Origin: Palleronia abyssalis
Lineage (GTDB): Bacteria; Pseudomonadota; Alphaproteobacteria; Rhodobacterales; Rhodobacteraceae
DNA length: 64,000 bases
Direction of reading: 5' to 3'
NCBI RefSeq assembly: GCF_900302445.1
Contig: NZ_ONZF01000005.1
Span: 176,660 to 240,659 of the forward strand
The notes beneath the pieces were generated by a model. The model did no database searches, was not told the origin of the DNA, and saw nothing but the letters and a program-made list of their open reading frames with translations. Of this stretch, positions 18,678 to 28,582 are shown in pieces. Both the position numbers and the translations under genes were made by a program. Position 1 is the stretch's first letter; each line of letters starts with the position of its first letter.

Positions 18678-19334
18678 CTAGGGCGCGGGGAACAGACGGG
18701 ACAGGACCAAGTCGCGCATCTCGCGCGGCAGAAGAACGCACAGGCCCGGCGCAGTCAGGGTGACCGGCCCCGTCACCTCGTTCGAGGTTCCGATCCGTCC
18801 CCATGGCGCAAGCTCCAGTCCGTCGATGGGCCATCGCAATCCTGTCGACCGGCCTGTCGTCGCGCCGAAGGGAAAGAGGGAAAGTCGCGTACCAACGGGA
18901 AGGTCTAGGGTCAGTTCATCCGGCGCAACGAAAGCGACGTCATGCGGCCCGACCAACAGGCACCTGGTCCGGCGTCGCACCAAGCAGGCCAATGCCGCCA
19001 GCGTGTGATCGACCCGCGCGCCAAGGAATCCCAGGCCCAGGATGCCCGGCGCCTCGATCCGCTGCAGGCATTTCTCGAAATCGGTGCTGTCTTGTTCGGC
19101 CACGTGATGGAGGCGATCGCAAGGAAGCGAATTTAGAAGCGAATCGGGAACTGAATCCATGTCGCCCATGACGGCCTGCGGCAAACGACCCGCCGCAATT
19201 GTAGACGCGGCCCCACCATCCGCTGCCACAAGACACGGCGCCCGCGAAAGGGCCCATTCCAGGTCCTGCGAGTCCACCGGAGCCCCGCCAACAAGGGTGA
19301 TGAGGGTGTCCGACCGTACGACCGGCGCGATCAT
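18678..19334 (-). CDS. Thiamine pyrophosphokinase
   Basis: The enzyme transfers pyrophosphate from ATP to thiamine, giving thiamine diphosphate. The roughly 218-residue protein shows the catalytic blocks AADGGA near residue 33, GDMDSV near 57 and EQDSTDFEKCL near 79, followed by the C-terminal thiamine-binding beta domain (GLRWPIDG). The start MIAPVVRSDTL is one of two possible ATGs; the other is 18 bases upstream. Confidence 0.9.
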   Translation of the reverse strand: MIAPVVRSDTLITLVGGAPVDSQDLEWALSRAPCLVAADGGAASTIAAGRLPQAVMGDMDSVPDSLLNSLPCDRLHHVAEQDSTDFEKCLQRIEAPGILGLGFLGARVDHTLAALACLVRRRTRCLLVGPHDVAFVAPDELTLDLPVGTRLSLFPFGATTGRSTGLRWPIDGLELAPWGRIGTSNEVTGPVTLTAPGLCVLLPREMRDLVLSRLFPAP

Positions 19335-19459
19335 CGTTTCGTGCCCTGCCACAATTCAGCCGTGAAAAGATGCATCATTTTTCCAAGTTCTGTTAATTTT
19401 GCAGAACCATTGCGTGGTAGATCATAGCAAGCTGGACTGTAACAGAAAGCGAGCGTCCG

Positions 19460-21733
19460 ATGGTTGGATCGAGCAAGATTCTGACGGTGTCTTACGGGAC
19501 GTTCTCGTGCACTCTTGAGGGGTTCGACAACCCGTTCGGCACGATGCAGTCCATCGCGGAGTACTTTCGCGATCTCGCGGCAGAGGATCGGTACTTCGGG
19601 GCCGAACCACCGCAACCAGACGCCCAGATGCTTCATCAGATCGCCGAGCGCGAGGTACGCCGACGGGTCGAGGCGCGCGTTGGCGACAGCGGGGTCGTCC
19701 TTCGCCAGATGGCCGAGGAAGCTGCGACCGATGAGTCTGCGCCGGAAACGCAGAACGCGGCGCCTGATCCGCAGACTCCCCCCGCGCAGGACGCTGCCGT
19801 AGCGCCTGAAGCCGAAGCGTCCCAGTCCGAAACCGTGGCCGAACGTCTGGCGCGGATCCGGCAGGTGGTGGCAAAAGCCCGAGCCGAGCGAACGCGCACC
19901 TATGAGGAGGATGAGCCGGTCGAAGACACCGACGACGATTCCCTGCTTTCGGCCTTCGCAGCCGCCGAGGATGCCGAGCCCGCCGAAGAAGATTCCCCTG
20001 ATTACGCTCTCGAAACGGAGGTCAACGACGACAGCGAACCTGCTGATACTGCGTCGCACCTTGCTTGGAGTGATGGCGGCGGCGAAACCGACGGGGGTGA
20101 TGCCGACCCGCAGGACATCCATTCCTCACAGCCCGTCGACACGCCTCCGGGTCCCGAAGCCGCCCATCAAGTCGGTGACGCGACGACCGCAACCGTTGCC
20201 GCTGGCTTGTCCCTCGACCCGGCTCAACGTGCGGCAGACGTTCCCGCCATCGGGCACCTTTCATCAGATGCACACGAACCGGCGGCCGAACCCGAGGTTC
20301 CGGTCGCAGAGGTCGTAGACGACAACGGAAAGTCCGACGGCTACGCCACGCCCAAACAGTCGGCCGGCGATCCCGAACCCGCTTCGCCCGGTGAAGGCGC
20401 GTCCGATGCAACCCCTTCACTGAATGCGCCGTCCACGGCCAAAGCGGAAGAAAACGTCGGCGACGATATCGACAGTATTCAGGCCGCGCTTGCAGAGGCC
20501 GAGTCGCCGGTCCCGCCCGAGCGGCACGACAGCTACGATACGACGACAGATGCCGAGACGGACGACTTCGTCGAGATCGAGATGGAAGACGAGACCGGGG
20601 CCCCCAAGATCGTCAAGATGACACGGGCCGAGTTCGAGGCGGCCTTGGCGAATGGCGATATCGAGGAGGTCGAGGACGAAGAGGAAACGGCCGTGACCGT
20701 TGGCAGCGACGCTACGGACTCGACGGAAGACACCATTCGCGGTTTGCTATCGGACACGCAACTCGACGATGCTCAGGCGTCGGAACTGGCTGCCGAACTC
20801 GCTCAGATCGAGGGCGATGAAACGGCCCCGGGCAAGCCCGAGACGGAACAGCCGCAAACCGTTGAACCGGTCACCGAAGCGGACGAGGAAGCCAGGCCGG
20901 AAGACGCGCAACCTGAGTCTCTGGAAGCCGAGACTGCGTCTGACAATGCAGAAGCGGCCGAGAGCGGGAATGAAAACGAACCTGCGCCCTACACGGGCAA
21001 AGCCGAAAGTGCAGAAGCCGCACCGTCCGATCCCGGCGATCGCACCGTCACCCGCCTGATCGACGAAACCAACTCGCAGATGGGCGAGCCCGAGGGAAAC
21101 CGGCGTCGTTCGGCAATTCAGCATCTGCGTCGCGCGGTCATGGCGACGCGGGCCGACTCAAGGCTGCGCAACCGCAAAGACAAAGCGGATGCCTCGATTG
21201 CCCCCTATCGGGATGACCTTGAACAGGCGGTCAAGCCCCGCCGCCCGCAATCCGGGTCCGAGCGGCACGAGCGGCCGCAAAATGTTCTGGACCACCCTTT
21301 GAACGGACCTCTTGTCTTGGTGTCGTCGCAACGCGTCGACCTGCAGCGCGAGCCGGTCAAACCCGTCCGCCCGGTGAGACCTGCGATCAAGGCGGTGGAA
21401 GCCGAAGCTGCGGCATCAAAGCCCAGCCCGGCCCCTGCCGAGGACTCGGCCAGCTTCGAGGAGTTCGCCAGGAAACTCGGTGCGCACGATTTACCGGACC
21501 TTCTTGAAGCGGCGGCAGCTTATTCTCAGATCGTCGAGGGACAGGAGGGCGTGTCCCGCCCCGCCCTCATCCGGCGTGCCGCAACGGCGAGCGGTGGCCA
21601 GATCAGCCGCGAGGATGGTCTGAAAAGCTTCGGGCAGCTGCTGCGTACCGGACGCATCCGCAAGGTGCATCCGGGGCGCTTCGCTTTGGCGGAAGGTGCC
21701 GAAATGGCCGAGAAAGCCCGGGCCGTTCACTGA
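19460..21733 (+). CDS. Long acidic conserved hypothetical protein with ordered ends
   Basis: The 757-residue protein has three parts. The N-terminal domain (about 1-85) starts MVGSSKILTVSYGTFSCTLEG and contains GTMQSIAEYFRDLAAEDRYFG. A very long, acidic, proline/alanine-rich linker (about 90-540) looks disordered. A C-terminal helical domain (about 655-745) includes FEEFARKLGAHDLPDLLEAAAAY. There are no transmembrane segments or signal peptide. I recognise the N-terminus as conserved among Rhodobacteraceae, but no function is assigned to it. An AT-rich stretch upstream (19355-19430) probably holds the promoter. Confidence 0.85.
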   Translation: MVGSSKILTVSYGTFSCTLEGFDNPFGTMQSIAEYFRDLAAEDRYFGAEPPQPDAQMLHQIAEREVRRRVEARVGDSGVVLRQMAEEAATDESAPETQNAAPDPQTPPAQDAAVAPEAEASQSETVAERLARIRQVVAKARAERTRTYEEDEPVEDTDDDSLLSAFAAAEDAEPAEEDSPDYALETEVNDDSEPADTASHLAWSDGGGETDGGDADPQDIHSSQPVDTPPGPEAAHQVGDATTATVAAGLSLDPAQRAADVPAIGHLSSDAHEPAAEPEVPVAEVVDDNGKSDGYATPKQSAGDPEPASPGEGASDATPSLNAPSTAKAEENVGDDIDSIQAALAEAESPVPPERHDSYDTTTDAETDDFVEIEMEDETGAPKIVKMTRAEFEAALANGDIEEVEDEEETAVTVGSDATDSTEDTIRGLLSDTQLDDAQASELAAELAQIEGDETAPGKPETEQPQTVEPVTEADEEARPEDAQPESLEAETASDNAEAAESGNENEPAPYTGKAESAEAAPSDPGDRTVTRLIDETNSQMGEPEGNRRRSAIQHLRRAVMATRADSRLRNRKDKADASIAPYRDDLEQAVKPRRPQSGSERHERPQNVLDHPLNGPLVLVSSQRVDLQREPVKPVRPVRPAIKAVEAEAAASKPSPAPAEDSASFEEFARKLGAHDLPDLLEAAAAYSQIVEGQEGVSRPALIRRAATASGGQISREDGLKSFGQLLRTGRIRKVHPGRFALAEGAEMAEKARAVH

Positions 21734-22652
21734 TCGTAGTTCTCACAATGAGCTGTGCGTACTTTCGGGCAACGGACACTTGGAATGTACCGCAGCGGAC
21801 GTTTACGCTGGCATCTTACGCCCTGGTGAGGAAATAATTCGCCCAAAGGTTTGGTGCATTCCGATCGACGGCAATGTAGGTTGCCGTAAGTGCACGGGGC
21901 TGGATATGACGATCACGCAGCGATGTGAGTTGGACGGTTCGGAGCGGATCAGCCGGATCGTCGCGAGCGCATTTAAATAACCGCTGCCCCTGAGCCCGGT
22001 GCCGGGTTGGACGAGATCGGGCGCGGGTCGCTGTATCGCGAAGGGGGCCGTATCCTCCCCCCGCTCGGTCTACGATTTTCCGAGAGCGACCTGCATCAGA
22101 GTCGACTAAGAAACCGCGCATGGTGTTCCGAGCGGCCGGACCATCGCTGCCGGGGACCTGGTGAAAATCGACGTCTCGGCATCTAATGACGGGTGTTTTG
22201 GGGATGCCGGGGCGACATTTCCCGTTCTTGACGTCAGTGCCCCACTGGATCGGCTATGCCGCAACGGAAGGCGCGCATTGAGTTTTAGCCTTCTGTAGGT
22301 CCGCCCTGGCAATCCGCTGGCGAACGTCAGTTGGGCAATCGGCCGGTTCGCGTTTGGGCGCGGGTATACTCTGATCCGCAACCTTGCGCGCAATGGTATC
22401 GGCCGTTCGCTGCATGAATAACCTCAGGAAATTCCGACTTGGCCGACACGGAGGGACCGCCGCCGCATCGGTAGCGGCATGGTTCTAACCCGTCGAGCCG
22501 TTCCTGTCCAAGGTAGGTGTCTGGGCGGAGAGCGGGCCGATGACAGAGCCTTTTACAGTGAACCCCGCGCCCCGGTCGTGCATGAGGAGCATACCGTGGT
22601 CGCGACGAAGCGAGGTGCGATGGTTCTGATGCTCCCTGGGCGTAGGGTGAGT
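21734..22652. other. Gene-poor stretch without recognisable content
   Basis: About 920 bases between the acidic-protein gene and the purA/DUF2842 operon. Only short frames up to about 100 codons occur, on both strands; none has a convincing ribosome site, domain or composition. Base composition looks lower in GC than the neighbours. I see no tRNA, IS end or obvious repeat here. Confidence 0.6.
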
Positions 22653-22679
22653 GGCCCCGCTACAAGCTTCTGCGGGGCC
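22653..22679 (-). terminator. Hairpin after the purA-DUF2842 operon
   Basis: A perfect 8-bp GC stem (GGCCCCGC / GCGGGGCC) with an 11-base loop, 13 bases downstream of the DUF2842 stop on the minus strand. The following bases are not a clean T tract, so termination strength is uncertain. Confidence 0.55.
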
Positions 22680-22691
22680 CGGGTATTCGCC

Positions 22692-22916
22692 TCAATCGTT
22701 TCGCTTGTCAGGGTCGTCCTGACCGACACCCAGGAATACGTTACGGAAGGGCAGGGCCCAAGCGATGCCCAAAACCATGTAGACGAGAAGCTCGACCAGG
22801 ATCGGCGGTCGGCCGAAGGTCGTCATGATCGAGCTTGCCAGGACAATCCAAACCGGCAGACCCAGAAGCAGGATAACGAGGGACCAGCGACGCTTGGCCT
22901 TGTGGGAGAGGGCCAT
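22692..22916 (-). CDS. DUF2842 small membrane protein
   Basis: The 74-residue protein has two transmembrane helices (about 10-30 and 38-60), a basic N-terminus and a charged C-terminus. The pattern SHKAKRRWSLVILLLGLPVWI and GIAWALPFRNVF fit the DUF2842 family, which is largely restricted to alphaproteobacteria. It follows purA by 3 bases on the same strand and is probably co-transcribed. Function unknown. Confidence 0.88.
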   Translation of the reverse strand: MALSHKAKRRWSLVILLLGLPVWIVLASSIMTTFGRPPILVELLVYMVLGIAWALPFRNVFLGVGQDDPDKRND

Positions 22917-22919
22917 GGC

Positions 22920-24212
22920 TCAGTCCCGGAACGGGTCGGTGACGAGGATGGTGTCGTCCCGTTCGGGCGAGGTCGACAGAAGCGCGACCGGGCAGCCGAT
23001 CAGTTCCTCGATCCGGCGGACATACTTGATGGCACCGGCCGGCAGGTCGGCCCAGCTGCGGGCGCCTTCGGTCGAATCCGTCCAACCCTCCATCTGCTCG
23101 TAGACCGGCTTGCAGCGGGCCTGAGCCTCGGACGCGGTGGGCAGGTGATCGAGGTGCTGTCCGTCGAGATCGTAGCCGGTGCAGATGCGGATCGTCCCGA
23201 ACCCATCGAGCACGTCGAGTTTCGTCAGCGCGATCCCGTGCATGCCGTTGATGGCCGCCGTCTGGCGCACGAGGCAGGCATCGAACCAGCCACAGCGCCG
23301 CTTGCGGCCTGTGGTGGTACCGAATTCATGGCCGCGGGTGCCCAGACGTTCACCGTCCTCATCATGCAGTTCGGTCGGGAAGGGGCCTTCGCCGACGCGG
23401 GTGGTATAGGCCTTGACGATCCCGAGGGTGAAATCCACCGCATCCGGTCCGAGACCCGAACCGGTCGCCGCTTGGCCAGCGATGACGTTCGAGGATGTGA
23501 CGTAAGGGTAGGTTCCGAAGTCGATATCCAGAAGCGCGCCTTGGGCCCCCTCGAAAAGGATGCGCTTGCCGGACTTCTTGGCGCGGTCGAGTTCGCGCCA
23601 GACGGGTTTGGCGTAGGGCAGGATCTGTGGCGCGATCTCTTGCAATTGGGTGATGAGGTCGTCGCGGTCGATGGGCTCGAGGTCGAGGCCACGTCGAAGC
23701 GCGTTGTGGTGGACCAGCGCCCGGTCGACGCGCCCGGCCAGTGTGGCCGCATCTGCAAGGTCGGCGACCCGGATCACGCGACGGCCCACCTTGTCCTCGT
23801 AGGCCGGGCCGATGCCGCGTCCGGTGGTTCCGATCTTGGCGACCGTGGTCTGCCCCTCGCGGGCGCGGTCAAGCTCTCCGTGGAAGGGCAGGATGAGGGG
23901 GGTGTTCTCGGCGATCATCAGCGTATCGGGCGTGATCTCGACGCCTTGGGCGCGAATCGACTCGATCTCTTTCACCAGGTGCCAGGGGTCGAGGACCACG
24001 CCGTTGCCGATCACCGACAGCTTGCCCTGTCGCACGACGCCCGAAGGCAGGGCGTGCAGCTTGTAGGTGGTGCCATCGATGACCAGCGTGTGGCCCGCGT
24101 TGTGCCCGCCCTGGAAGCGCACGATCACGTCGGCGCGCTCGCTAAGCCAGTCGACGATCTTTCCTTTGCCCTCGTCACCCCATTGGGCGCCGATCACCGC
24201 GACATTGGCCAT
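22920..24212 (-). CDS. purA: Adenylosuccinate synthetase
   Basis: PurA joins IMP and aspartate using GTP, the first committed step to AMP. It is 430 residues, the standard length. The N-terminal phosphate loop [11 protein letters not shown] and the catalytic/substrate segment [10 protein letters not shown] are present. [12 protein letters not shown] and the base-contact motif TKLDVLDG lie in the C-terminal half. A ribosome site (AGGAGG on the minus strand) precedes the ATG. Upstream is the nitrile hydratase operon in the same direction, 84 bases away. Confidence 0.98.
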   Translation of the reverse strand: MANVAVIGAQWGDEGKGKIVDWLSERADVIVRFQGGHNAGHTLVIDGTTYKLHALPSGVVRQGKLSVIGNGVVLDPWHLVKEIESIRAQGVEITPDTLMIAENTPLILPFHGELDRAREGQTTVAKIGTTGRGIGPAYEDKVGRRVIRVADLADAATLAGRVDRALVHHNALRRGLDLEPIDRDDLITQLQEIAPQILPYAKPVWRELDRAKKSGKRILFEGAQGALLDIDFGTYPYVTSSNVIAGQAATGSGLGPDAVDFTLGIVKAYTTRVGEGPFPTELHDEDGERLGTRGHEFGTTTGRKRRCGWFDACLVRQTAAINGMHGIALTKLDVLDGFGTIRICTGYDLDGQHLDHLPTASEAQARCKPVYEQMEGWTDSTEGARSWADLPAGAIKYVRRIEELIGCPVALLSTSPERDDTILVTDPFRD

Positions 24213-24296
24213 CCCGGACCTCCTATAGGTTCAAACGTCGCGCTTGTAGCGGGCGGCGGGGCGAGGGGCCAGCCCCTCGCGCTCCCCGGGGTATTT

Positions 24297-24587
24297 TCAC
24301 AAGGATGAAGGGAGATGGACGGGTTGGCCATGCGGCGTGGCCTCGTAGGCCTCCGCCCAGGCGGCGCGGAGTTGGGCAAGGGTGTCGGTATCATCGGGTA
24401 ATAGGGATTCGAGTGCGTCGATCCAGGCCGCGTAGTAGTCGTCTGGCGTCTCTATCGGACGGTTTGCGATCTGTTGGGCAAAGGCCTCGGTCCAATCCGG
24501 CCAGGCGATATACCCCTGATCTGCGAGGTGATGTGTCAGCGCAAAGGCCTGCGCGTGCCACGGCTGGTCGAAGGGTGGTTCGGTCAT
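24297..24587 (-). CDS. Nitrile hydratase accessory (activator) protein
   Basis: The 96-residue protein resembles the nitrile hydratase activator/accessory family (P14K-like). That family is homologous to the N-terminus of the beta subunit and delivers cobalt to the alpha subunit. The conserved stretch PFDQPWHAQAFALTHHLADQG is visible at the N-terminus, with WTEAFA further on. It overlaps the beta-subunit gene by 4 bases and closes the nthA-nthB-accessory operon. Confidence 0.9.
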   Translation of the reverse strand: MTEPPFDQPWHAQAFALTHHLADQGYIAWPDWTEAFAQQIANRPIETPDDYYAAWIDALESLLPDDTDTLAQLRAAWAEAYEATPHGQPVHLPSSL

Positions 24588-25255
24588 GCGGGTTTCAGGT
24601 AGCTTTGCCAGAGATCGAGCATGACCTCGTCCCCCTGTGTGGCATCGGGGCCCCAGAGGTCGCGGGCGGAGAACGCGACGGTGTAGAGCGGTTCCGGCCC
24701 CTCGCCCAAGGCATGGGCATTGGTGTCGGGAAAGACGTGGGAGCCGTGGCTGGCGATCACGTTGCCAATGTGTCCGGATGCGTAGGCCGGGAGTCGGGTA
24801 TGGCCGCCGGTAATACGGTCGTTGCGGGGTGGGCGCCTAGTCGCCACTGCGTCACCAACAGCGAAAGCGGGGGGCGGGCCCCGGCGGTCGGTGGGGGCAC
24901 CCTTGGAAAGGACATCGGGGACAGTGTCAGATGCAAGCCGCTTGCCTGCCAAGGGGGAGAGGGCTGTTTCACCGCCTTCAAGCTCGGCCCGGGTTATGGT
25001 TTCCGTTTCCACCAGGAGGTCGGTCAGCGCCGCGACCCATTTCTCGTAGTAGGTGAAAGTGGCGTAGTCGGCCGGGGCGAGGCGCTCCCGCGCGTGGCGA
25101 GATCGGTCGAGAGTCCATTGGCCCAGGCTGCCCGACGCCAACGTTAAAGCGAGTGCGCGCGCGTGCCAGGCTTCGGCGAAAACGCGGGCGCCCTCAGGCT
25201 CGGGCGTCACGGGACCGTCGCCGAACCTGCCGCCCATGTCGTGAATGCGGGTCAT
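24584..25255 (-). CDS. nthB: Nitrile hydratase beta subunit
   Basis: This is the non-catalytic but structurally essential partner of the alpha subunit in nitrile hydratase, which hydrates nitriles to amides. The 223-residue chain begins [16 protein letters not shown], the family N-terminus, and contains [17 protein letters not shown]. The C-terminal SH3-like barrel has [25 protein letters not shown] and the terminal [12 protein letters not shown]. It overlaps nthA by 4 bases. A longer frame upstream runs antisense into shadow sequence and is not used. Confidence 0.95.
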   Translation of the reverse strand: MTRIHDMGGRFGDGPVTPEPEGARVFAEAWHARALALTLASGSLGQWTLDRSRHARERLAPADYATFTYYEKWVAALTDLLVETETITRAELEGGETALSPLAGKRLASDTVPDVLSKGAPTDRRGPPPAFAVGDAVATRRPPRNDRITGGHTRLPAYASGHIGNVIASHGSHVFPDTNAHALGEGPEPLYTVAFSARDLWGPDATQGDEVMLDLWQSYLKPA

Positions 25256-25857
25256 GGGCGCCGTGCCTCGCCGCAGCCGATCATAGAATCGCGGGTGACG
25301 AGGGTCGCGAGATCCTCGGGCGACCAGCCTTCCGTTCCATTGGGGCGGCGGGGGATCACGAGATATCGGATTTCGGCGGTCGAGTCCCAGACGCGGACCT
25401 TCGTGCTGTGCGGCAGCGTTACGCCGAACTCGGCCAACACGCCTCGAGGTTCTCGCACGGCCCGGGCGCGATACGCGTCGGATTTGTACCAGCCGGGCGG
25501 AATGCCAAGAAGGCTCCACGGGTAGCACGAACACAGCGTGCAGACGACCATGTTGTGGGTGTCTTCGGTGTTTTCGACCGCGGTAACGTGTTCGCCCTGT
25601 CGGCCGGTGAACCCCATTTCCGCGACGGCGGAGGTGCCGTCCGACAGCAGGCGGTCGCGGAAGGCGGGGTCGGTCCAAGCCCGCGCCACCACTGCGGCGC
25701 CGTTCCGGGGGCCGACCTTGTGGGCATAGGTGTCGATAATGGTATCGAGCGCGGCCGGGTCGATGAGGCCCTTGCGCGTCAGTAGCGTTTCAAGCGCCTT
25801 GACGCGGAGGGCGGGCTCGGACGGAAGCAGGCTGTGGGCGTGATCGTCGTGGGGCAT
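25252..25857 (-). CDS. nthA: Nitrile hydratase alpha subunit, cobalt type
   Basis: This is the catalytic subunit of 201 residues. The metal claw CTLCSC lies at residues 106-111, with ligands C106, C109, S110 and C111 followed by YPW. Threonine at the second position and Tyr after the motif mark the low-spin Co(III) type; iron enzymes carry CSLCSC followed by Thr. In known enzymes the last two cysteines are oxidised after translation. It is the first gene of the operon. No amidase gene, the usual next step, is adjacent. Confidence 0.96.
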   Translation of the reverse strand: MPHDDHAHSLLPSEPALRVKALETLLTRKGLIDPAALDTIIDTYAHKVGPRNGAAVVARAWTDPAFRDRLLSDGTSAVAEMGFTGRQGEHVTAVENTEDTHNMVVCTLCSCYPWSLLGIPPGWYKSDAYRARAVREPRGVLAEFGVTLPHSTKVRVWDSTAEIRYLVIPRRPNGTEGWSPEDLATLVTRDSMIGCGEARRP

Positions 25858-25960
25858 GGGCAGATCATGCGCCCCGATCAGATGGCTTGGCAAGCGCGGG
25901 TTGCGCCGGGCGCGTGTTCCCCATACATGAGGCCCGTCACGCGAGACGGGATACCCGCCC

Positions 25961-26341
25961 ATGGAAAACATCGTCCTTACCATCCACCTGATCCTGGCAC
26001 TGTGCCTGATCGGTGTCGTTCTTCTGCAGCGGTCGGAGGGCGGCGGGCTTGGCATGGGCGGCGGCGGGGGCACGATGTCCGCCCGCGGCGCGGCCACGGC
26101 CCTTGGCAAGATGACCTGGGGGCTGGCGATCTGCTTCATCGCGACGTCGATCTGGCTGACGGTGATCGCTGCGCAGAACTCGGCCGACAGCTCGGTCCTG
26201 GACCGGTTGGGAACGCAAGGCGCGCCCATCAGTGAGGGTGACCAATCCCCCTCGGTTCCCGAGCTTGGCGGCGATCTGCTTCCGCCGCCCACGACCGGGT
26301 CCACCGGGGATGCGCCGCTGCTTCCGCCGCGGGCTGACTGA
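25961..26341 (+). CDS. secG: Preprotein translocase subunit SecG
   Basis: SecG is the small accessory subunit of the SecYEG channel. The 126-residue protein has two transmembrane helices (about 3-23 and 47-68). Between them is the conserved loop [18 protein letters not shown], the hallmark of SecG. A Pro/Ser-rich C-terminal tail ([17 protein letters not shown]) is typical of alphaproteobacteria. It lies upstream of pyrG in the same direction, a common pairing, and diverges from the nitrile hydratase operon. Confidence 0.95.
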   Translation: MENIVLTIHLILALCLIGVVLLQRSEGGGLGMGGGGGTMSARGAATALGKMTWGLAICFIATSIWLTVIAAQNSADSSVLDRLGTQGAPISEGDQSPSVPELGGDLLPPPTTGSTGDAPLLPPRAD

Positions 26342-26463
26342 AGGCCTGCTCCCCGGTTGCGGGCGGGGCGCTTTCGCCATAGACGTCAAATCCCGTGACG
26401 GGCGGCTTCGCGCTGCCCGGTGCCACCTATTTTCGCTGCACTGAGACCACGGGGATTGCGACC

Positions 26464-28107
26464 ATGGCGCGTTACGTTTTCATCACGGGGGGCGTGGTTT
26501 CTTCGCTTGGTAAGGGGCTGGCCTCGGCCGCGCTGGGTGCGCTTCTGCAAGCCCGTGGGTTCAGCGTCCGTCTGCGCAAGCTTGACCCTTACCTGAACGT
26601 CGATCCCGGAACGATGAGTCCATTCGAGCATGGCGAGGTCTTCGTCACCGATGACGGGGCCGAGACCGATCTGGATCTGGGGCATTACGAGCGTTTCACC
26701 GGCGTCGCGGCGCGGTCGACAGATTCGGTGAGCTCGGGGCGGATCTATTCCAGTGTTCTGGAGAAGGAGCGGCGCGGGGATTACCTGGGAAAGACGATTC
26801 AGGTCATTCCGCACGTCACCAACGAGATCAAGGATTTCCTGACCATCGGCGCCGACGAGGTCGATTTCATGCTGTGCGAGATCGGCGGTACCGTCGGCGA
26901 TATCGAGGGGCTGCCGTTCTTCGAAGCGATTCGCCAGTTCGCGCAGGAACGGCCGCGCGGGCAGTGCATTTTCATGCACCTGACGCTGTTGCCCTGGATC
27001 GCGGCCAGTGGCGAGCTGAAGACGAAGCCGACCCAGCACAGCGTCAAGGAGCTGCGCTCGATCGGGATCGCGCCAGACGTGCTGGTCTGCCGGTCCGAGC
27101 GTCCGATCCCCGAGAAGGAGCGCGAGAAGCTGGCGTTGTTCTGCAACGTGCGCCCCGACAGCGTGATCGCCGCCTATGATCTGAAGTCGATCTACGAGGC
27201 GCCTTTGGCCTATCACCGCGAAGGGATGGATCAGGCGGTGCTGGATGCGTTCGGGATCAGCCCCGCGCCTAAGCCCAACCTCGACCGATGGCACGACGTC
27301 GCCGACCGGGTGTTCAACCCCGAGGGTCAGGTCAAGATCGCCATCGTCGGCAAATACACCCAGCTTGAGGACGCCTATAAGTCCATAGCCGAGGCGCTGA
27401 CCCATGGCGGGATGGCGAACCGGGTGAAGGTCAAGATCGAATGGGTCGATTCCGAAGTGTTCGATCGCGAGGATCCGGCCCCGCATCTGGAGCCCTACGA
27501 CGCGATCCTCGTCCCCGGCGGCTTCGGCGAGCGTGGGACAGAGGGCAAGATCAAGGCCGCGCAGTTCGCGCGCGAGCGGAAGATCCCGTATCTGGGCATT
27601 TGTCTGGGCATGCAGATGGCCGTTGTCGAAGCCGCCCGGAACCTTGCCGGTATGGATCGTGCGGGCAGTCAGGAGTTCGATCACGAAGCCGGCGCTGCGC
27701 GGTTCGAGCCGGTGATCTTTCACCTCAAGGAGTGGATCAAGGACAACCAGACGATCGCGCGGGACGTGTTGGACGACAAGGGCGGCACGATGCGGCTGGG
27801 TGCCTACACGGCGCATCTGCGGGAAGGGTCCAAGGTAGCCGAGGTTTACGGCAGCCACCGGATCGAGGAGCGCCACCGCCATCGCTATGAGGTCGACATC
27901 AAGTATCGCGAGACCCTAGAAGCGCACGGGTTGTGCTTTTCGGGAATGTCGCCGGATGGACGCCTGCCCGAGATCGTCGAGGTCTCGGATCATCCCTGGT
28001 TCATCGGGGTCCAATTCCACCCGGAGTTGAAATCGAAGCCGTTCGCGCCGCATCCGCTGTTCGCCGATTTCGTGCGCGCGGCGAAAGAGGTGTCGCGCCT
28101 GGTCTAG
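26464..28107 (+). CDS. pyrG: CTP synthase
   Basis: PyrG aminates UTP to CTP using glutamine and ATP. The 547-residue protein has an N-terminal synthase domain starting [18 protein letters not shown] and a C-terminal class I glutamine amidotransferase domain. The nucleophile cysteine is in GICLGMQ near residue 381; the His-Glu pair is in the FHPEL motif near residue 519. The frame is open 69 bases further upstream, but the family N-terminus fixes the ATG used. Confidence 0.98.
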   Translation: MARYVFITGGVVSSLGKGLASAALGALLQARGFSVRLRKLDPYLNVDPGTMSPFEHGEVFVTDDGAETDLDLGHYERFTGVAARSTDSVSSGRIYSSVLEKERRGDYLGKTIQVIPHVTNEIKDFLTIGADEVDFMLCEIGGTVGDIEGLPFFEAIRQFAQERPRGQCIFMHLTLLPWIAASGELKTKPTQHSVKELRSIGIAPDVLVCRSERPIPEKEREKLALFCNVRPDSVIAAYDLKSIYEAPLAYHREGMDQAVLDAFGISPAPKPNLDRWHDVADRVFNPEGQVKIAIVGKYTQLEDAYKSIAEALTHGGMANRVKVKIEWVDSEVFDREDPAPHLEPYDAILVPGGFGERGTEGKIKAAQFARERKIPYLGICLGMQMAVVEAARNLAGMDRAGSQEFDHEAGAARFEPVIFHLKEWIKDNQTIARDVLDDKGGTMRLGAYTAHLREGSKVAEVYGSHRIEERHRHRYEVDIKYRETLEAHGLCFSGMSPDGRLPEIVEVSDHPWFIGVQFHPELKSKPFAPHPLFADFVRAAKEVSRLV

Positions 28108-28149
28108 CACTGCTCGGGGTCACGTTTGGGTGTCGCCGCCGGGGCTGTT

Positions 28150-28175
28150 GGAACGCTTGAGGCCCGCGGGACGTT
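28150..28175 (+). promoter_or_regulatory. EcfG-type general stress promoter before the CsbD gene
   Basis: GGAAC (28150-28154) is separated by 17 bases from CGTT (28172-28175), matching the consensus for the alphaproteobacterial general-stress sigma factor EcfG (PhyR-NepR-EcfG system). It lies 31 bases before a CsbD-family start, a family often under this control. Spacing and both elements fit exactly; activity is inferred. Confidence 0.75.
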
Positions 28176-28206
28176 TCATCTTCGTAACTGGTACGGAGGG
28201 TGCAAC

Positions 28207-28401
28207 ATGAACGAGAACGAAACCAAAGGTCACGGCAAGGAACTCAAGGGCAAGGCCAAAGAGGTCGCCGGCGAGACCACGGGAAACGAAAAGCTGGAAG
28301 CCGAAGGCGAGGGCGATCAGCTTGAGGGCAAGGCCCAGAAAAACGTGGGCAAAGCACAGGATGCTTTGACTTCCGATCGCAAGGACGACAAAAAAGCGTA
28401 G
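28207..28401 (+). CDS. CsbD-family stress protein
   Basis: The 64-residue, highly charged, helix-forming protein belongs to the CsbD/YjbJ family. The repeat-like motif KGHGKELKGKAKEVAGE followed by GDQLEGKAQKNVGKAQD is characteristic. These are abundant general-stress proteins of unclear biochemical role. Ribosome site GGAGGG lies 6 bases before the ATG. The upstream EcfG promoter motif and the downstream terminator make it a single-gene unit. Confidence 0.93.
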   Translation: MNENETKGHGKELKGKAKEVAGETTGNEKLEAEGEGDQLEGKAQKNVGKAQDALTSDRKDDKKA

Positions 28402-28443
28402 ATAATTGCGTCTTTCTACCGTCGATCCGCATGGATATGCGGC

Positions 28444-28478
28444 AATGCGGCATCACTTCTTTGAGGTGATGCCGCATT
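28444..28478 (+). terminator. Terminator after the CsbD gene
   Basis: A perfect 13-bp inverted repeat (AATGCGGCATCAC and its complement) with a 9-base loop, 42 bases after the stop; the 3' arm ends in ATT followed by TG. A strong intrinsic terminator, though its T tract is short. Confidence 0.75.
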
Positions 28479-28582
28479 TGTGATAGGATGATTCCATTCT
28501 GACGCGACCGGTATCGTTGGTCTGCAACTTAACGCGTCCGGTTCGCCAGTATTGCTTGTTTACTCAACGGGGTGCTGCTCGA

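Noticed and set aside
21696..22393. Three short overlapping frames of about 95-101 codons
   Set aside because: Weak starts, no ribosome sites and no domain; more likely chance frames.
22479..24308. 609-codon open frame on the plus strand
   Set aside because: It is antisense to purA; the amino-acid content is that of a high-GC shadow frame and no domain is seen.
26386..27882. 498-codon open frame on the minus strand
   Set aside because: Antisense to pyrG, which is fully conserved; shadow frame.
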